DNA of 64,000 nt, from the NCBI RefSeq assembly GCF_042684665.1, contig NZ_JBHULY010000014.1, positions 1-64,000 of the forward strand. The letters run 5' to 3'. This document shows, piece after piece, positions 61,355-64,000 of this stretch. Position numbers and translations under genes: made by a program. Origin of the DNA: Jejuia rubra (lineage in GTDB: Bacteria > Bacteroidota > Bacteroidia > Flavobacteriales > Flavobacteriaceae). The stretch's first letter is position 1; each line of letters starts with the position of its first letter. The notes beneath the pieces were generated by a model. The model did not search any database, had not been told where the DNA came from, and saw only the letters and a program-made list of their open reading frames with translations.

Positions 61355-61362
61355 TACATTTG
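61355..61362 (+). promoter_or_regulatory. -7 element of the 2-hydroxyacid dehydrogenase gene
   Basis: TACATTTG ends four bases before the ATG at 61367, so the transcript would begin near or inside the start codon: leaderless or with a later true start. No matching -33 is evident. Confidence 0.4.
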
Positions 61363-61366
61363 CACC

Positions 61367-62344
61367 ATGAAAATACTCCACCTCGATACCAATCACGAAT
61401 TATTGTTAAACCAGCTCAATGCCTTGGGATTTACCAACCATGAAGACTATACGGCTTCTAAAGTAGACATCGAGGCAAAAATTGCAGATTACGACGGTAT
61501 CATCTTACGAAGTAGGTTTACCATCGACCAACGATTTTTGGATGCGGCCAAAAACCTAAAGTTCATCGGTCGCGTAGGCGCGGGATTGGAAAATATCGAT
61601 TGCGATTACGCCGAACAAAAAGGCGTGTATCTTATTTCAGCGCCCGAAGGCAATAGAAATGCCGTTGGCGAACATACGTTGGGCATGTTACTATCCCTTT
61701 TTAACAAATTGAACAAAGCTGATAGAGAAGTCCGTCAGGGTAAATGGCAACGCGAGGAAAATCGAGGCATTGAATTGGATGGCAAAACTGTTGGGTTGAT
61801 TGGTTACGGTAACATGGGGAAAGCATTCGCCAAAAAACTAAAGGGTTTTGACGTTGAAGTATTGTGCTGCGATATTAAAGATGGGGTTGGCGACGAAAAT
61901 GCAAATCAAGTTAGCCTAAAGGAATTTCAGGAAAAAGTGGATGTGGTGAGTCTCCACACGCCGCAAACACCATTAACTTTAAATATGGTGAATACCGAAT
62001 TTATCCATCAATTTAAAAAACCGTTTTGGTTGTTAAATACGGCGCGAGGCAAAAGTGTGGTGACTGCCGATTTGGTCTCAGCCTTAAAATCAGGTAAAAT
62101 TTTGGGTGCAGGCCTCGATGTTTTAGAATATGAAAAAAAATCTTTTGAAAATCTCTTCCAAAAAGATGTCACATCCAGCCCAGTCGAGATAAATAGTAGG
62201 GATGAAGAAATGCCAATTGCATTTCGATATTTGATTAAAGCCGAAAATGTGATATTGTCCCCCCATGTAGCGGGCTGGACAGTGGAGAGCAAAGAAAAAT
62301 TAGCCCAAACCATTGTGGATAAAATTAAAGCGAAGTTTTGCTAA
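61367..62344 (+). CDS. D-isomer-specific 2-hydroxyacid dehydrogenase
   Basis: A 325-residue NAD-dependent dehydrogenase. The nucleotide motif is GLIGYGNMG (143-151). Catalytic Arg lies in LLNTARGKSVV, Glu/Asp in GAGLDVLEYE and His in LSPHVAGWT. The pattern fits the phosphoglycerate dehydrogenase-type group (no ACT domain), making 3-phosphohydroxypyruvate or oxidising another 2-hydroxy acid. The flavobacterial serine pathway often uses this gene, but no other serine gene is near. Confidence 0.88.
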   Translation: MKILHLDTNHELLLNQLNALGFTNHEDYTASKVDIEAKIADYDGIILRSRFTIDQRFLDAAKNLKFIGRVGAGLENIDCDYAEQKGVYLISAPEGNRNAVGEHTLGMLLSLFNKLNKADREVRQGKWQREENRGIELDGKTVGLIGYGNMGKAFAKKLKGFDVEVLCCDIKDGVGDENANQVSLKEFQEKVDVVSLHTPQTPLTLNMVNTEFIHQFKKPFWLLNTARGKSVVTADLVSALKSGKILGAGLDVLEYEKKSFENLFQKDVTSSPVEINSRDEEMPIAFRYLIKAENVILSPHVAGWTVESKEKLAQTIVDKIKAKFC

Positions 62345-62353
62345 ATTTAATCC

Positions 62354-62764
62354 ATGAAAAAAACCATTCTCGTTTTTTCAGGGTTGATTCTCGCTTTGGT
62401 GCTTTTATTTCAATTGAGCACCTATTCCATTCATTCGGGAAATCTAAAAACGGAGTTTGCTGTTGCCATTATTGCGATCGTTTTTTTGATGGTTGGCATT
62501 TACATCAATAAAAAAAGCCTTTATAAACCGCCAACCAATTCTGGGGAAATAAACCATCAAAAAATAAAGGAACTTGAAATCACTACTCGTGAATACGAAG
62601 TGCTTCAAGCTATTTCAGAAGGATTGTCCAATAAGGAAATTGCGGATAAACTTTTTCTATCGGAGAGTACGATTAAGACCCATGTGTCCAATTTACTTGT
62701 AAAGCTGAATGCAAAACGTCGTACGCAGGCCTTACAGATTGCAAAAACCTTGCAAATAATATAG
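62354..62764 (+). CDS. Membrane-anchored LuxR-type regulator
   Basis: A 136-residue protein with two N-terminal helices (ILVFSGLILALVLLFQL; FAVAIIAIVFLMVGIYI) and a C-terminal LuxR helix-turn-helix (about 75-130): TTREYEVLQAISEGLSNKEIADKLFLSESTIKTHVSNLLVKL. It has no receiver domain and is not next to a histidine kinase, so DNA binding may be controlled at the membrane. It is the first of four or more small genes in the same direction. Confidence 0.87.
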   Translation: MKKTILVFSGLILALVLLFQLSTYSIHSGNLKTEFAVAIIAIVFLMVGIYINKKSLYKPPTNSGEINHQKIKELEITTREYEVLQAISEGLSNKEIADKLFLSESTIKTHVSNLLVKLNAKRRTQALQIAKTLQII

Positions 62765-62777
62765 AAAACCTCGATTA

Positions 62778-62822
62778 GTCATTCTGAATTTATTTCAGAA
62801 TCTGAAACAAGTTCAGATTGAC
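62778..62822. repeat. GTCATTCTGAA inverted repeat
   Basis: GTCATTCTGAA (62778-62788) and TTCAGATTGAC (62812-62822) are the imperfect arms of an inverted repeat, with TTTATTTCAGAATCTGAAACAAG between. This is a common flavobacterial intergenic repeat and may also end the LuxR transcript. Confidence 0.7.
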
Positions 62823-62951
62823 AATAACATCGAATGCCTAAATTTTCATATTTTTAAACAAAGTATTCGCATTTTGGTACTTTAGTATGACTCCCCATTT
62901 CTGCTTCATGCATAGCTTTGTTTCAAATTGATTCATAAAAATTTTAACCAT

Positions 62952-63323
62952 ATGAAATTAGGAGCATTTTCCATCAGTTTAAGTGTGAAAGACATTCATA
63001 AATCAAAAGCGTTTTATGAAAGTTTGGGTTTTAGTGTTTTTGCAGGCAACATCAAGCAGAACTATCTCATTATGAAAAATGACAAAGCCTTAGTGGGTTT
63101 ATTCCAAGGGATGTTTGAACAAAATATCCTTACGTTTAATCCGGGTTGGGACGAAAATGCCCAGACCTTGAAGGATTATGACGATGTCAGAACGATTCAA
63201 AAACATTTAAAATCAGAGGGGATTCCATTAGAAAGGGAGGCGGATGAAGATACCTCAGGCCCAGCAAGTTTGGTCCTCACCGACCCGGATGGCAATACTA
63301 TTTTAATTGACCAGCATATCTAA
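62952..63323 (+). CDS. VOC family (glyoxalase-fold) protein
   Basis: A 123-residue protein of the vicinal-oxygen-chelate fold, one beta-alpha-beta-beta-beta module repeated twice: LGAFSISLSVKDIHKSKAFYESLGF at the start, then ASLVLTDPDGNTILIDQHI at the end. Metal ligands expected at the first strand and the last are not obvious, so the activity is not assigned. ATG 62952 gives the standard start. Confidence 0.85.
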   Translation: MKLGAFSISLSVKDIHKSKAFYESLGFSVFAGNIKQNYLIMKNDKALVGLFQGMFEQNILTFNPGWDENAQTLKDYDDVRTIQKHLKSEGIPLEREADEDTSGPASLVLTDPDGNTILIDQHI

Positions 63324-63346
63324 ACATCATTAATCAAAAATCGAAC

Positions 63347-63853
63347 ATGAAACAAACAGTCATTAAATATGGTCTTTATGGACTTTTAACAGGAGTACTT
63401 TGTTTTCTTTTGGCACTTACTTTTGGGGATGGTCTAAGCTATTCCACACAGGAAATTTTGGGGTATGCCACCATGGTAGTATCTCTGTCGTTTATTTTTT
63501 TCGGCATAAAACATTTTCGCGACAAGGTAAATGGAGGAGTGGTTTCCTTGGGAAAAGCTATCATTATTGGCCTTTTGATTTCCGTTTTGGTGGGTATTGG
63601 CGTAGGATTGGCCGATTATATTTATACAACGATAATTAATCCCGATTTTGCGAATGAATATCTGGAAACTACTTTAAAAACTATGGAAGCCACCCTGCCA
63701 CAAGAAGAATTTCAAGCGAAAAAAAACGAATTGACACAACAAATGAAGGATTACGGTGGTTCGGGTTTCATGGCATTTTTAATGTTTTTCACGGTGGTAC
63801 TCATTGGATTTGTTATATCTTTAGTTTCAGGTTTAATCCTTCAACGTAAATAA
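63347..63853 (+). CDS. DUF4199 domain membrane protein
   Basis: A 168-residue membrane protein with four hydrophobic helices (YGLYGLLTGVLCFLLALTF; LGYATMVVSLSFIFFGI; AIIIGLLISVLVGIGVGLADYIY; FLMFFTVVLIGFVISLVSGLIL) and the DUF4199 pattern GIKHFRDKVNGGVVSLGKA. Function unknown. It lies 23 bases after the VOC gene. Confidence 0.85.
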   Translation: MKQTVIKYGLYGLLTGVLCFLLALTFGDGLSYSTQEILGYATMVVSLSFIFFGIKHFRDKVNGGVVSLGKAIIIGLLISVLVGIGVGLADYIYTTIINPDFANEYLETTLKTMEATLPQEEFQAKKNELTQQMKDYGGSGFMAFLMFFTVVLIGFVISLVSGLILQRK

Positions 63854-63855
63854 TT

Positions 63856-64000
63856 ATGCATTACGACGCCAGTTCCCCGGAAGATTACATCGGACAAATA
63901 CCAAAAGAGCGGCAAGACACCCTTAAAAAACTAAGACAAGTAATTAATAACAACCTTCCTGATGGATTTGAGGAGGGTATGATTTATAAGATGATTGGTT
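63856..64000 (+). CDS. DUF1801-type protein, truncated by the window end
   Basis: An ATG two bases after the DUF4199 stop opens MHYDASSPEDYIGQIPKERQ and continues through KLRQVINNNLPDGFEEGMIYKMIG to the last base. The pattern of a helical start followed by LPDGFEEGMIYKMIGY is that of the DUF1801 (YdhG-like) family, often found after small LuxR and VOC genes. The rest lies outside the window. Confidence 0.72.
   Translation, partial: MHYDASSPEDYIGQIPKERQDTLKKLRQVINNNLPDGFEEGMIYKMIG

Noticed and set aside
1..64000. CRISPR arrays, tRNA and rRNA genes, complete insertion sequences, phage genes
   Set aside because: I found no direct-repeat spacer array, no cloverleaf, no transposase or integrase reading frame.

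Overview
The window is a 64 kb piece of chromosome from a member of the Bacteroidota, almost certainly family Flavobacteriaceae. Three things support this. Several intergenic regions carry the Bacteroidota promoter type (TTTG, about 17-20 bases, TAnnTTTG). There are type IX secretion C-terminal signals (a 1626-residue LamG protein and a 114-residue protein). There are also many families typical of flavobacteria: DUF4271 beside hemD, DUF4296 beside pyrC, DUF4199, DUF4230, and a BlaI/M56 pair. The DNA is AT-rich. I cannot name the genus. I saw no rRNA, tRNA, CRISPR array, phage or complete insertion sequence; most of the window is ordinary core genome.

Layout. 0.1-3.9 kb: BlaI-type repressor, M56 sensor protease and TlpA-like thioredoxin, behind a promoter covered by three operators. 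4-7.4 kb: single genes (DUF4407, STAS, NTF2-like, DUF1272, a tiny membrane protein, a secreted protein). 7.8-11.9 kb: a tight six-gene minus-strand operon including ruvC, hemW and a cyclase-family hydrolase. 11.9-15.9 kb: membrane proteins and a glycosyltransferase. 16.1-18.9 kb: a TPR histidine kinase with a LuxR-type regulator and a small lipoprotein. 19.3-26.4 kb: a catabolic operon (GntR, tartrate/isopropylmalate-dehydrogenase-like enzyme, cyclase-family hydrolase, four-carbon acid sugar kinase, MFS transporter, Gfo/Idh/MocA oxidoreductase), followed by a LacI regulator. 26.7-33.5 kb: surface proteins around a frameshifted remnant gene. 34.1-40.6 kb: tRNA methyltransferase, glutaryl-CoA-dehydrogenase-type enzyme, a zinc-ribbon secreted protein and a 1152-residue candidate PPi-type PEP carboxykinase. 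40.7-45 kb: a small Cys-motif membrane protein, a Met/His-rich outer-membrane protein, an SGNH lipoprotein, a phosphoesterase and DUF1853. 45-64 kb: housekeeping genes (hemD, GT2, pyrC, tyrS, a PhoB/PhoR-like pair, trmB, LysE, an alkyltransferase-like protein, Mrp-NifU-ferredoxin, a 2-hydroxyacid dehydrogenase, and a final run of small genes cut off by the window end).

The best candidate for an undescribed system is the operon at 20.4-26.4 kb. It pairs a DUF1537-family kinase with a beta-decarboxylating-dehydrogenase-fold enzyme instead of the usual PdxA2 or LtnD/OtnC partners, and that enzyme has Phe where its family keeps a catalytic Tyr. The operon begins at a perfect 30-base palindrome. 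A 28-base motif (25 of 28 identical) occurs once just past the linked lacI gene and once before the giant LamG gene. This may point to a shared regulon.

Intergenic DNA is rich in palindromic repeats of at least five families. One has four copies and spans about 100-150 bases with pairing ends. Two short hairpins sit across the ruvC-hemW junction and supply coding sequence to both genes. Another repeat is lodged inside the loop of a terminator.
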